This document shows, piece by piece, positions 41,751 to 51,028 of a stretch of 64,000 nt of DNA. The notes beneath the pieces are model-generated. The model had not been told where the DNA came from and did no database searches. It was given only the letters and a program-made list of their open reading frames with translations. This DNA comes from Alphaproteobacteria bacterium (GTDB lineage: Bacteria; Pseudomonadota; Alphaproteobacteria; Micropepsales; Micropepsaceae): contig WGNJ01000015.1 of NCBI GenBank assembly GCA_016124635.1, forward strand, positions 186,001-250,000, given 5' to 3'. Within the stretch, counting starts at the first letter, position 1, and every line of letters begins with the position of its first letter. The position numbers and the translations under genes are program-made.

Positions 41751-42140
41751 TCAACGAGCCGCGACGCCCTCGATCTCGATCAGATATTTCAGATCCGCCA
41801 GCTGCGGCACATAAATGAAGGTCGACGCGGGTTTGTGGTCGCCGAGATAACGCGTTCGCGCCGCCCGTACTTCGCTGATCGGCTGGCCGGCCACGACGTA
41901 GATATTGATCTTGGCCAGATTGGCGATGGTCATGTCCTTCGCCTTCAACACGCGCACGATATTGGCAAATACTTCCTCGGCTTGTTCGGCGAGCGTCGGC
42001 GGTGTGGTTCCGTCCGGCTTGATGCCGACCTGACCCGCAAGAAACAGCACACCTGACCCGGCCTTGATGAAGCTGCCGTGACTGTAATGGCCGACCGGAG
42101 CCGTGACGCTCGTCGGATTGAAAAGCTCTGGCGCGCTCAT
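41751..42140 (-). CDS. RidA-family protein lacking the catalytic Arg
   Basis: A 129-residue YjgF/RidA fold protein. RidA enzymes hydrolyse reactive enamine/imine intermediates using an Arg in the PARxxV motif. Here the segment reads HKPASTFIYVPQLADLKYLI, with Ser at the Arg position, so the imine deaminase reaction is unlikely. The rest fits the family: FLAGQVGIKPDGTT, and LIEIEGVAA at the end. Its ATG overlaps the stop of the upstream flavoprotein gene by four bases. A related Rid subgroup with another ligand is the best interpretation. Confidence 0.85.
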   Translation of the reverse strand: MSAPELFNPTSVTAPVGHYSHGSFIKAGSGVLFLAGQVGIKPDGTTPPTLAEQAEEVFANIVRVLKAKDMTIANLAKINIYVVAGQPISEVRAARTRYLGDHKPASTFIYVPQLADLKYLIEIEGVAAR

Positions 42141-43270
42141 ATCGCAATATCCTTCTTCTGTTCGATTGGAGCCGCGGGCGGGGTCTCATCAAGCAGTTCG
42201 CCCGGCGCTCCGCGGCGATGAAAATAGACATGGTGCGTCAGCGTTCGAAAAGCACTGGTTCCAACCAGTCCGTCCCACATCCAATTCGGCGGCGCCAAGT
42301 CAAGCGCGCGACGCATCAACCGCTTCATCCCAAAACGCGGCGCCTCACGCTCGACGACCAGAGCCGGATGGAGACCGTCCGCACCCAGCCAGTCGACGGC
42401 GGCCTGCGCCGCGCGCCGCCCAAGCCGGAGCGCCAGCGCAATGCCGCCACCCGTCATCGGCGAGCAATATCCTGCCGCGTCGCCCATCAGCATTACACGG
42501 CCGACCGAAGTACGGCGCAGCACACCGCCGACCGGGATGAGCCCGCTGCGTCGCCCGACGATCTCGACGCGCCGAAGTTCAACGCTCGTGCGCACGCGCT
42601 TGAGCACGGCGTCGATGTCAGGCTTGGACGCCTGCCGCACTGCGACGCCGACCTGCGTGACGCTCACGCCGGTCAACGCCCACGCGAGATATCCAGGCGC
42701 CAATTCGCTGTCGAGGAAGCAGTGCAAGAAGCGGGGATCCGCACCGGCATCGGCCGATAGCTCGAGTTCGACGCCGCCCAGAAAACGTGAATTCCGGTCG
42801 AGACCGAAGCATCGCGCAACCGCCGAGTTCGCGCCGTCCGCACCGATCAGGAGCGATGCACTGCCGATGCCCTCGACATGCACGGCGCGCGCATCTTGCG
42901 AAGCGGCTCCGAACCGCGCGCCGAAGTGCAACGTTGCGCCGGCACGCCAAGCCTCCTGCGCCATCCAGCGCAGCAATCCAGGCGTATCCGTCGCAAGGAA
43001 ATAGTAGCCAGGTGCCCAATGATCGGAGTGCGTGCCGTTCGGCGCGTAGAGCCTGACGCCGCGGATACGTCGCGTCAGCTCTGAAGGAATGTCGGTCTCC
43101 TCGGCCGCTTCCTTGACCAAGATGCCGGTCGTCCGCACCTGATCACCGGGATCGTCCTTCCGTTCGATGACCGCGACCTTGAGCCCGCGCAGAGCCGCCG
43201 TTCGCGCACAGGCGAGGCCCGCAAAACTCGCGCCGACAATGATCAGGTCATAATGGCGAGGCCCAAGCAT
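42137..43270 (-). CDS. FAD-dependent oxidoreductase, geranylgeranyl reductase-like
   Basis: A 377-residue flavoprotein. The N-terminal FAD-binding motif YDLIIVGASFAGLACARTAA is followed by an Arg/Glu motif (VIERKDDPGDQVRTTGILV); GRVMLMGDAAGYCSPMTGGG (near residue 265) is the second FAD motif. The pattern matches the geranylgeranyl-reductase/FixC-like group. It overlaps the RidA gene by four bases. The partner substrate is not known. Confidence 0.85.
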   Translation of the reverse strand: MLGPRHYDLIIVGASFAGLACARTAALRGLKVAVIERKDDPGDQVRTTGILVKEAAEETDIPSELTRRIRGVRLYAPNGTHSDHWAPGYYFLATDTPGLLRWMAQEAWRAGATLHFGARFGAASQDARAVHVEGIGSASLLIGADGANSAVARCFGLDRNSRFLGGVELELSADAGADPRFLHCFLDSELAPGYLAWALTGVSVTQVGVAVRQASKPDIDAVLKRVRTSVELRRVEIVGRRSGLIPVGGVLRRTSVGRVMLMGDAAGYCSPMTGGGIALALRLGRRAAQAAVDWLGADGLHPALVVEREAPRFGMKRLMRRALDLAPPNWMWDGLVGTSAFRTLTHHVYFHRRGAPGELLDETPPAAPIEQKKDIAI

Positions 43271-43315
43271 GTCGCCATTTGACTCGCATTTGCCGCGTCG
43301 CGCCAGCGGCGTCGG

Positions 43316-44824
43316 TCACACCCGCGCCTGGGCGTCATATGCGCTGAAGTCCGGACGCCGCAGCATCTGCCAATACTTAATGGTCGGTCCCGACCAATTG
43401 TTGGTGATGTGTCCGTCCGCCGTCTTGTACCAGCTGCTGCAGCCGGCCGCCCACACGCGCTTCTTGAGTTCTCCCTGCACGCGCGCCGCGAACGCTGCCA
43501 ACGCCTGCGGCTTCACGTCGAGATACGCGAGATCGCGGTTGCGCATCTCCTTGATGCACTGAAGCACGTAGCGCACCTGCGCCTCGATCATGAAGATGAT
43601 CGAGTTGTGCCCGAGATTGGTGTTCGGGCCGTAGAGCAGGAAGAAGTTCGGAAAGCCCGGCACGGTCACGCCCATATAGGCCTCGGGCCCATCGCGCCAC
43701 GCATCGGCCAGTGCCCGCCCATTCAGCCCACGAATGTCGATCGGCGCCAGGAACGACGTCGTCTCGAAACCGGTTGCGAAGATCACGACGTCGAAGTCGC
43801 GAGATTTACCGTCCTTTGTCTCAATCCCGTGCGCGGTGAAACGTGACAGCGGCTCAGTGACCAGCTCAACGTTCGGCCGGGAGAACACCGGATAATAGTC
43901 GTCGGAGATCAAGATCCGCTTGCAGCCGATCGTGTAGTCGGGTGTCAGCTTTGCGCGCAACGCAGCGTCGGGCACCTGCGCCGCGAGATGATCCCGCGCC
44001 GCCTTCTCGAACAGCTTGCCGAACCAATGGTCCTTGATGAAGGCCATGAAGTTCTTCTCGAGCATCCAATAGAGGTAGCTGCGATAGACGCGCGACAAGA
44101 ACGGCATCTCGTGAAACATCTCGCGCGCCCATTTCGGATAGGCGTAGTCGTTGCGCGGCACGATCCAATTGGCGCTCCGCTGAAATATGGTCAGCTGTGC
44201 GACCTCGGGTGCGATCTGCGGAATGAATTGAATGGCGCTCGCGCCGTTGCCGACGACCGCGACCCGCTTACCGGCAAGATCGACGGCGTGATCCCATCGC
44301 GCCGAGTGAAAAGTGCGGCCGACGAAATCACCGAGACCGGGGAACGCGGGAATTGCGGGCCGGTTGAGTTGACCGACGCCGGAGATCAGAATTTCCGCCT
44401 CGGTCTCCTCCCCCTTGTCCGTCTTCAGCTTCCACGTGCCGCTCGTCGTATCGAAGCGTGCGGAGGCGATCGACGTAGCGGTCCTGATGTGCGGCCGCAA
44501 TCCGAACTTGTCGGCGCAATGTTCCAGGTACTGTAGGATCTCGGGTTGCGGCGAAAACTTGTGCGTCCACTCTGGATTGATGCCGAACGAATAGGAATAG
44601 AGGTGCGAAGGCACGTCGCAGGCGCATCCGGGATACGAATTGTCCCGCCATGTGCCGCCGACGCCATCGGACTTCTCGAAAATCGTGAACTGACCGATGC
44701 CGGCTTTTTTGAGCTGAATTCCCGTGCATAGGCCGGCAACACCGGCGCCGATGATCGCCACCCGAGGCATTTGATGTGTCGCGCGCGTTGGGGCGGATGA
44801 AGCGATTGGCATTGTATTTGACAT
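43316..44824 (-). CDS. Flavin-containing (Baeyer-Villiger-type) monooxygenase
   Basis: A 502-residue NAD(P)H- and FAD-dependent enzyme. It shows the first Rossmann motif IIGAGVAGLCTGIQLKKAG (about residues 24-42), the BVMO fingerprint FxGxxxHxxxW as FVGRTFHSARW (about 167-177), and a second nucleotide motif VVGNGASAIQF. ATGFETTSF near residue 350 is the usual third element. Such enzymes insert oxygen next to ketones or oxidise heteroatoms. Length is normal. Another start 18 codons later (MPRVAIIGAG) is possible. The substrate is unknown. Confidence 0.9.
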   Translation of the reverse strand: MSNTMPIASSAPTRATHQMPRVAIIGAGVAGLCTGIQLKKAGIGQFTIFEKSDGVGGTWRDNSYPGCACDVPSHLYSYSFGINPEWTHKFSPQPEILQYLEHCADKFGLRPHIRTATSIASARFDTTSGTWKLKTDKGEETEAEILISGVGQLNRPAIPAFPGLGDFVGRTFHSARWDHAVDLAGKRVAVVGNGASAIQFIPQIAPEVAQLTIFQRSANWIVPRNDYAYPKWAREMFHEMPFLSRVYRSYLYWMLEKNFMAFIKDHWFGKLFEKAARDHLAAQVPDAALRAKLTPDYTIGCKRILISDDYYPVFSRPNVELVTEPLSRFTAHGIETKDGKSRDFDVVIFATGFETTSFLAPIDIRGLNGRALADAWRDGPEAYMGVTVPGFPNFFLLYGPNTNLGHNSIIFMIEAQVRYVLQCIKEMRNRDLAYLDVKPQALAAFAARVQGELKKRVWAAGCSSWYKTADGHITNNWSGPTIKYWQMLRRPDFSAYDAQARV

Positions 44825-44985
44825 GGCATCGCCGATTGTTGGATTGACCTAAGATCAACGCGCGAAAACTCTGCCGTCAAGGCAAGAAGCGCGAGTTCCG
44901 GGCTATGGCCCGTGCCGTTTACAATTCTTCATGAACGAATGCCTACTGTCGACGATCGAAAATTCACTCTCAAGCAGGTGATCCA

Positions 44986-45882
44986 TTGCAGGCGCTCTTC
45001 ATCGGCCAAAGCTACATCGACGTAACCTTCATCACGGACGAGATTCCGACGGGAGATGAGAAGACCGTGGCTCAGGACTATGCGGTCTCCTTCGGCGGCA
45101 ACGCCGTCACCGCCGCTTTCGCGTGCGCCAAGCTCGGCATTCTCCCCGACCTTTTGTGTACGGTAGCCGACGACTGGCTCGGCCGCATGTTCATCGACAT
45201 GGCCATGAGCTACAAGATCTCGGTTCACGGCCGCAAAGTTGCGCGCTCGTCGCTCTCCTTCATCATGCCGCATCACGGTCAGCGTGCCATCGTCCGTTGC
45301 CGCGACGACCATTATCTTCATCCCTTCCCGATTTTGAATCTCGACGGCTGCCGCGTGTTGCATATCGACGGGCACCAGCCGGACGCCGCGCTGCATTACG
45401 TCAAGGAGTGCCGTGCGCGAGGCATCCTCACCTCGCTCGACGGCGGAGCCGTCCGTTCGAACACAATGGAAGTGCTCTCGTACATAGACGTCGCCGTGGT
45501 CAGCGAACGCTTTTGCCAACAGCTCGGCATGCCCAATGATCAGGTGCTCAAGATGCTGCGCGACAAAGGATGCAAGGTCGGCGGTATCACGCAAGGCGAG
45601 CGCGGCATGCTCTGGTACGAGGGCGACGGGCCGAACCAGCAGCTCGAAGCGCTTCATGTCCCGGAAAATCGGGTCATCGACACCAATGGCGCAGGCGATC
45701 TGTTTCATGGCGCCTACGTCTTTGCCTATCTGAAGAACCCCGGCGCCTCGTGGGAGCATCATTTCCGCTTCGCGCGCGCCGCATCGGCCTACGGCGTGCA
45801 GCATCTCGGCAATGAAGCGAGCCTGCCGCTCCTCACCGACGTTGCCGCTGCCGCCGCGGCCTTCGGCGACCCGTTGCAGTAG
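44986..45882 (+). CDS. PfkB-family sugar/nucleoside kinase
   Basis: A 298-residue ribokinase-fold kinase. The N-terminal substrate motif is in YAVSFGGNAVTAAFACAKLG (about residues 33-52), and the anion-hole/catalytic base motif is VIDTNGAGDLFHGAYVF (about 231-247, Asp in GAGD). Members phosphorylate sugars or nucleosides with ATP; the specificity cannot be read. The start is a TTG with AGG seven bases upstream; no in-frame ATG is closer. It is followed by a small membrane-protein gene. Confidence 0.85.
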   Translation: MQALFIGQSYIDVTFITDEIPTGDEKTVAQDYAVSFGGNAVTAAFACAKLGILPDLLCTVADDWLGRMFIDMAMSYKISVHGRKVARSSLSFIMPHHGQRAIVRCRDDHYLHPFPILNLDGCRVLHIDGHQPDAALHYVKECRARGILTSLDGGAVRSNTMEVLSYIDVAVVSERFCQQLGMPNDQVLKMLRDKGCKVGGITQGERGMLWYEGDGPNQQLEALHVPENRVIDTNGAGDLFHGAYVFAYLKNPGASWEHHFRFARAASAYGVQHLGNEASLPLLTDVAAAAAAFGDPLQ

Positions 45883-45980
45883 ATGATGTCGAGCGCGCCT
45901 TTGCCGCAGCCCCTATTGTTGAGAGCCCTCGCCTCAGGCCCACGCAAGGTCTATCTCGATGCTCGAGCGAGAGGTGGCTC

Positions 45981-46208
45981 ATGAATAAGGCTGGCATCGC
46001 GCTGATCGTCGTCATGGGCACGCTCCTCGTACTCGCGATCGTTCGCGCCTGGGAGCTTTGGGAACGGCTGAGCGGCATCCACATGGGATTTCATGGTTGG
46101 ACCGCGATGATTCTGGGCGCCGTCGCGTCCCTCGCCCTCGGCGTCGGCCTAATGTTCTTGGTCTTCTACAGCCACCGCAAAGGCTACGACGAGATCGAGC
46201 GCGAATAG
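45981..46208 (+). CDS. Small two-helix membrane protein
   Basis: A 75-residue protein with two hydrophobic helices (about residues 4-22 and 40-62), connected by a short loop (ERLSGIHMGFHGW), and a charged tail (HRKGYDEIERE). GAGAGG precedes the ATG. It looks like a real small inner-membrane protein, conserved in style but not one I can name. It lies between the PfkB and luciferase-like genes on the same strand. Confidence 0.65.
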   Translation: MNKAGIALIVVMGTLLVLAIVRAWELWERLSGIHMGFHGWTAMILGAVASLALGVGLMFLVFYSHRKGYDEIERE

Positions 46209-46280
46209 CTCTTTCAGCGATTGCCCTCCCGCGCCTTCGCGTGCCCATAATGCCCGATCGCTATTGAAGGGCATTGGGTC

Positions 46281-47522
46281 ATGAGATTTGGCGTCTTCTA
46301 CGAGCTTCAGCTGCCGAAACCGTGGGGGCCGGGCGACGAGCGCCGCCTCTTCCATGAGGCGCTCGATCAGGTCGAGTTCGCCGACCGCCTTGGCTACGAC
46401 CACGCCTGGGAAGTCGAGCACCATTTTCTCGACGAGTATTCGCACTCCTCGGCGCCTGAAGTGTTTCTGGCCGCTGCCGCCTCGCGCACGAAGAAGATTC
46501 GCCTGGGTCACGGCATTCGCCAGGTGATCCCGAACTACAACCACCCGGCACGCACAGCCGAGGGCATCGCCACGCTCGATATCGTCTCCGACGGCCGCGT
46601 CGATTTCGGCATCGGCGAAGGTGCGACGCGTCTGGAGCTCGGCGGATTTCACATTCCCGCAAAAGAGAAGCGCGCCATGGCGATCGAGGCCGCGGAGCAG
46701 ATCGCCAACATGATGGTCTTGGATCCCTATCCGGGGTTTGAGGGCAAATACTTCAACATGCCCTGCCGCAACGTGCTGCCGAAGCCTGTGCAAGCCCCGC
46801 ATCCGCCGATGTGGATGGCCTGCACCAACCGCGACACGATCAAGATCGCGGCGTCGCTGGGTCTCGGCGCCCTGGCGTTCGCCTTCGTAAATCCGGAGGA
46901 GGCGCGCACCTGGTCGACGATCTACTACGACATCATCAGATCGGACGCTTGCGTGCCGCTCGGTCACGCCGTCAACGCCAACCTCGCGATGGTCTCGTCG
47001 TTCTCGATCCACCACGACCGCGCCGAAGCAATCCGCCGCGGCCACGAAGGCTTCGAATTCTTCGGCTACGCCCTCAACGCGCTCGTCGCGCGCGACACCG
47101 TTCCCGGCCGCACGAACATGTGGGCCGACTACTTGAAGCTTCGCGGCAACCGCACCGAGGAGATCATTGCTGCCGCAGGCACCGGCCCGCAGGCCGCCGG
47201 CATCGGCACCCCGGACGACATGCGCGCCCATTTGAAGGCTTTCCAGGAAGCCGGCGTCGACCAAGTCATCTTCATGCAGCAGGCCGGCAAGAACCGGCAC
47301 GACCACATCTGCCAGTCGCTCGAACTCTTTGCGCACGATGTGATGCCCGAGTTCAAGCGCGAAGCCGCCGCCCGTGAGGAACGTAAGGCACGTGAGTTGG
47401 CGCCGTTCATCGAAGCGGCCCTCAAGCGCAAGAAGTGGATGAAGCCCTTGACCGACAACGAAATCCCGGTAGTCAAGGCCTCCGTCGCCAAAGCGCAAGT
47501 CAATCAAAGCAGCACGGGCTAG
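46281..47522 (+). CDS. LLM-class flavin-dependent oxidoreductase
   Basis: A 413-residue bacterial-luciferase-like monooxygenase. It starts MRFGVFYELQLPKPWGPGDE, has AWEVEHHFLDEYSHSSAPEV and LGHGIRQVIPNYNHPARTAE, the classic LLM core (about residues 40-95), and GRVDFGIGEGATRLE. These enzymes use FMNH2 from a separate reductase to oxidise long-chain aldehydes, alkanesulfonates or aromatic compounds. Longer than average because of a C-terminal Lys/Glu-rich tail (about 355-413). Stands alone on the plus strand. Confidence 0.87.
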   Translation: MRFGVFYELQLPKPWGPGDERRLFHEALDQVEFADRLGYDHAWEVEHHFLDEYSHSSAPEVFLAAAASRTKKIRLGHGIRQVIPNYNHPARTAEGIATLDIVSDGRVDFGIGEGATRLELGGFHIPAKEKRAMAIEAAEQIANMMVLDPYPGFEGKYFNMPCRNVLPKPVQAPHPPMWMACTNRDTIKIAASLGLGALAFAFVNPEEARTWSTIYYDIIRSDACVPLGHAVNANLAMVSSFSIHHDRAEAIRRGHEGFEFFGYALNALVARDTVPGRTNMWADYLKLRGNRTEEIIAAAGTGPQAAGIGTPDDMRAHLKAFQEAGVDQVIFMQQAGKNRHDHICQSLELFAHDVMPEFKREAAAREERKARELAPFIEAALKRKKWMKPLTDNEIPVVKASVAKAQVNQSSTG

Positions 47523-47710
47523 TCAGAATTTTTCAGCTCCAACAATCTCGCAGCGCGTGCGGCTTAGGCATATGAACCTCGTATATCTCTGCGGCCATGA
47601 CGCCTAAAGTCAGACCAGATTCTCTTCCCGAGGCACCGTTTCGGCGGGGTTCTTGGCCGCGGCGGCCGCGACCCGTTAAAGTAGCATGATCGCCAAGCGC
47701 CCGGACCGTG

Positions 47711-49567
47711 ATGCAGCGTAAACTGACCGCAATATTGTCGGCCGACGTAGTAGCCTACTCGAGCCTCATGGAACGCGACGAAGCGGGGACTCTCACGCGT
47801 CTCAAAGAAAATCGCGCCGCGATCTTCGACCCCGAAGTTGCCCGGCACGGCGGCCGCCAATTCAAACTCATGGGTGATGGCGCGCTCGTCGAATTCGCCA
47901 GCGTCGTTGCCGCCGTCAATTGCGCAATCGCCATTCAGTCGGCGACTGAAGGCACCACGTCCAAACCAATTCGCTATCGAATCGGCATCAATCTTGGCGA
48001 GGTCATCGTCGAGGGCGACGACATCTATGGCGAAGGCGTCAATGTTGCAGCCCGTATTCAGGCGCTGGCTCCCGTCGGTGGCGTCGCGCTTGCCCGCGTC
48101 GTGAAGGAACAGGTCGAGGGCAAGATCGACTGCGCCTTCGACGACATGGGCGAACACACCGTCAAGAACATAGAGCGGCCGGTCCACGTCTTTGCCGCAC
48201 GCGCCGCCGAAGTCCAAACGCCGGAAGGTCAGAAAGTGGAAGCCCCTCGTAAGCTGTCGATCTGCGTGTTGCCCTTCGCAAATATGAGCGACGACCCTCA
48301 ACAAGAATACTTCTCCGATGGTATCAGCGAAGACATCATCACCGACCTGTCCAAGGTGTCGGCGCTGTTCGTCGTGGCGCGCAACACGGCATTCCAGTTC
48401 AAGGGCAAAAGCGTCGACGTGCCCCAGATCGCGCGTCAGCTGAAGGTCAGCCACGTTCTGGAAGGCAGCGTGCGCAAGGCGGGCGGACGCGTGCGCATCA
48501 CCGCGCAGCTGATCGACGGCGCGACCGGCGGCCACGTCTGGGCCGAACGCTTCGACCGCGACCTGAACGACATCTTCGCTTTGCAGGACGAAATCTCCGA
48601 AGCCATCGTCAAGGCCTTGAAACTGAAACTTCTGCCGGAGGAGAAGAAGGCGATCGAAGCGCGCGGCACCGACAGCGTCGACGCCTACAATCTCTACCTG
48701 ATGGCGCGCCAATACTACGTCACCGGCAACTACGGCGATCCCAGGCGCGAGGAATCGATCATCCGCCTGTGCGCGCGCGCCGTCGAGATCGATCCGGGCT
48801 ACGCGGGCGCCTGGGCGCTGATGGCGCTGGCGCAGAATTGGCAGCGCTCACTCTTCGGCGGCACCGGCGACGGCGGCCTGGCGTCAGCCGAGCGCGCGCT
48901 CGCGATCGACGCCAACATGGCCGAAGCCCACGCCGTCAAGGCGATGATCCTGTTCGAAGACGGCCGCCGCGACGAGGCGTCCCCGGAACTCGCCGCTGCG
49001 CTGAAACTCGCTCCGAAATCCTACGAGGTGAATCGCATCGCGGCCCACATGGCTTTCCGCCAAAAGCGTTTCGAAGAGGCGACCGCACTCTACGAAGAGG
49101 CAACGGCGTTGATGGAAACCGATTTCCACTCGCCGGGCATGCTGCTGACCTGTTACACCGCGCTCGGCGACGGCGAGGCCCTCAAACGCGCGGCGCAAGT
49201 CCTGCTCGCGCGCGCCGAGAAAGCGTTGAAGCAGGATCAAAACAACGGCTCAGCCATGGGTTTCGGCGCCGCCGCGCTGGCTGCGCGGGGCGACGTCGAA
49301 CGCGCCAAAGATTGGATGAACCGCGCGCTGCTCATCGATCCCGACAACATGAACATGCGCTACAACTTCGCCTGCACCGCTGCCGCCGAGATGAAGGAAC
49401 CGGAGCTGGCGATCGAACTGATCGGCCCGTTCCTCGCGACCGCCACCATTGATTTCCTGAATCACGCCAAGGTCGACCCGGATCTCGACTCCTTACGCGA
49501 CGACCCGCGCTTCAAGGCGATGCTGGCCGCCGCCGAAGAGCGCCTCGCCGCAGAGTCGCACGCGTAA
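47711..49567 (+). CDS. Class III adenylate/guanylate cyclase with TolB-like and TPR domains
   Basis: A 618-residue protein. The N-terminal cyclase domain (about 1-165) keeps both metal-binding Asp (Asp12 in LSADVVAYS, Asp56 in LMGDGALVEF) and the transition-state residues (GEGVNVAARIQ), so it should make cAMP or cGMP. A TolB-like segment follows (ICVLPFANMSDDPQQEYFSD, about 180-320, through GHVWAERFDRDLNDIFALQD), then several TPR-type repeats (about 330-600, such as YAGAWALMALAQNWQR). This cyclase-TolB-TPR layout is frequent in rhizobia-like bacteria. No membrane segment. The trigger it senses is unknown. Confidence 0.9.
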   Translation: MQRKLTAILSADVVAYSSLMERDEAGTLTRLKENRAAIFDPEVARHGGRQFKLMGDGALVEFASVVAAVNCAIAIQSATEGTTSKPIRYRIGINLGEVIVEGDDIYGEGVNVAARIQALAPVGGVALARVVKEQVEGKIDCAFDDMGEHTVKNIERPVHVFAARAAEVQTPEGQKVEAPRKLSICVLPFANMSDDPQQEYFSDGISEDIITDLSKVSALFVVARNTAFQFKGKSVDVPQIARQLKVSHVLEGSVRKAGGRVRITAQLIDGATGGHVWAERFDRDLNDIFALQDEISEAIVKALKLKLLPEEKKAIEARGTDSVDAYNLYLMARQYYVTGNYGDPRREESIIRLCARAVEIDPGYAGAWALMALAQNWQRSLFGGTGDGGLASAERALAIDANMAEAHAVKAMILFEDGRRDEASPELAAALKLAPKSYEVNRIAAHMAFRQKRFEEATALYEEATALMETDFHSPGMLLTCYTALGDGEALKRAAQVLLARAEKALKQDQNNGSAMGFGAAALAARGDVERAKDWMNRALLIDPDNMNMRYNFACTAAAEMKEPELAIELIGPFLATATIDFLNHAKVDPDLDSLRDDPRFKAMLAAAEERLAAESHA

Positions 49568-49623
49568 AAATCTGCCGGTCGCCCGCCGATCACGATTGTC
49601 GAACCAGCGCGTCAGCCGTCATC

Positions 49624-50175
49624 TTAGGCACGTTCAATCTCCGCCTCCATTGCCGCGCGCTCTTGAGCGGCCACCGCCGACCAGGCGAGAGCAAAATCCC
49701 GCGGTGGCGCTTTGCCTTTTGCCTCGGCCAAGTTGCTGTCGATCAGCGCGACGAAGTCCGGGTGGAGATTGCCGCGCACCAACCGGTAGACGGCGCGCAC
49801 GCCCGGATAGGCAAACAGCACGGCGTTGACGCGCCATGTGATGTTCCACCGCCCTTCGTCGACCATTCCCTCGCGCCACTGCAGAAAGACTTCCTGCACG
49901 TGGTTCATCTGCCCGCGTGCGAACCATGCGAACTGATGACAGGAGCTGTCGTCCATTCCGGGCTCGGCAACGAGGCCCGCACGATAGGCAGGGGCAAAAG
50001 CCGGATCGCCGATCTTCTCGAACGTCTCCCTAATGCTCTGAACGCGGCTCTCGTGCATCATCGCGCGCTGATTGTTCGCCGTCTGGTGCGTCTGCACGGC
50101 CAGATAGATCAGCGAAACGATGATCGCGACGGCCGCGACGATCTGGCTGACGTAGTAGATCTCTTCGAGCGACAT
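49624..50175 (-). CDS. Single-pass membrane protein, hypothetical
   Basis: A 183-residue protein starting MSLEEIYYVSQIVAAVAIIV, with one N-terminal helix (about residues 9-28) and a cytosolic body that opens VQTHQTANNQRAMMHESRVQ. This reads like a common uncharacterised alphaproteobacterial family (helix plus RAxxxHE and a Trp/Arg-rich region FFxFARGQMNHV...FLQWREG). GGGG precedes the ATG at 50175. Function unknown. Its 3' end is 57 bases from the convergent cyclase gene. Confidence 0.75.
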   Translation of the reverse strand: MSLEEIYYVSQIVAAVAIIVSLIYLAVQTHQTANNQRAMMHESRVQSIRETFEKIGDPAFAPAYRAGLVAEPGMDDSSCHQFAWFARGQMNHVQEVFLQWREGMVDEGRWNITWRVNAVLFAYPGVRAVYRLVRGNLHPDFVALIDSNLAEAKGKAPPRDFALAWSAVAAQERAAMEAEIERA

Positions 50176-50353
50176 TGGCGGCACCCCTTTGAGCGAGTTG
50201 AGACGCGAGGGTGGCATATCGGCAGAAGGACGGCGAACCTGGGTAAAGCGCTCGAGCCAAACCGGGCAACAGGCCTCAAAAGCGATGTTGCCACCGCATT
50301 TGAAACCGTGCCCATATCCTCACATCAAAACATCACGGAACGGGAGAACGGTC

Positions 50354-50758
50354 ATGAAGCTCGAAGGCGGCTGCTACTGCCACAATCTGCGCTACGTCGC
50401 GGAAGGTGAGCCGATGATGAAAGCGCAGTGCCACTGCCGCGAGTGCCAATACATCACGGGCGGCGGTCCCAACATTTTCGTCGCCATGCCGATCAACGGC
50501 TTCAAGTACACGAAGGGAACGCCGAAGCAATTCACGCGCAATGACATCGATCGTCCGGTGACCCGCGAATTTTGCCCAGAGTGCGGTACCCACGTGGTGA
50601 CGCGGCCGCAGGGCTTCCCAGCTATCATCATCAAGGTCGGCACGCTCGACGATCCGAAACAGTTCGACGGCCCGAAGCTCGCGATCTACACCTGCGACAA
50701 GCAGATCTATCACGAGATCCCGAAGGGCATTCCGACCTTCGAACGCCTGCCGGGGTAG
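50354..50758 (+). CDS. GFA-family (CENP-V type) protein
   Basis: A 134-residue zinc protein of the GFA/CENP-V family. The Cys ligands are visible: GGCYCHNLRY (residues 5-14), QCHCRECQY (about 25-33) and CPECGTHV (about 75-82). The name comes from glutathione-dependent formaldehyde-activating enzyme, but most members have no proven reaction. ATG at 50354 follows CGGGAGAAC and starts MKLEGGCYC, as usual. It stands alone, divergent from the membrane-protein gene. The 270 bases after it hold no gene. Confidence 0.9.
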   Translation: MKLEGGCYCHNLRYVAEGEPMMKAQCHCRECQYITGGGPNIFVAMPINGFKYTKGTPKQFTRNDIDRPVTREFCPECGTHVVTRPQGFPAIIIKVGTLDDPKQFDGPKLAIYTCDKQIYHEIPKGIPTFERLPG

Positions 50759-51028
50759 CTGACGTCGACCGCAGCGCGAAGTTGGAATACCGCAAGTCCG
50801 GCTTCGCTTTTTCCACTTGCACCGCTTTGTTCTGGTGGCGCGGTTAGAACACAACCGCCAAGCCGCGCACGGCCCCGGCCATCACGAAAACGGCACAGCC
50901 ACCGGTCGCTCTCCCGCAACAATCCGGCCGAACATTCGCTGCAAAACAGCAACACTTGACATCCGACCCATAACTGACAATTTGTCATTTTATTGGATGG
51001 CGCGACCGAAGGCCTTGAGGAGAGACGC
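50759..51028. other. Intergenic region with imperfect palindrome
   Basis: No gene found in 270 bases. Before the Coq4-like gene is TGACA (50975-50979), three bases, TGTCA (50983-50987), in an AT-rich patch that may be its promoter/operator. GAGGAG follows before the ATG at 51029. Confidence 0.35.

Noticed and set aside
46149..47507. 452-codon open frame opposite the luciferase-like gene
   Set aside because: Antisense shadow of a clear LLM-class gene; no ribosome site and no protein-like pattern.
47564..48712. 382-codon open frame opposite the cyclase gene
   Set aside because: Antisense shadow of the catalytic domain, which has all its motifs in the plus-strand frame.
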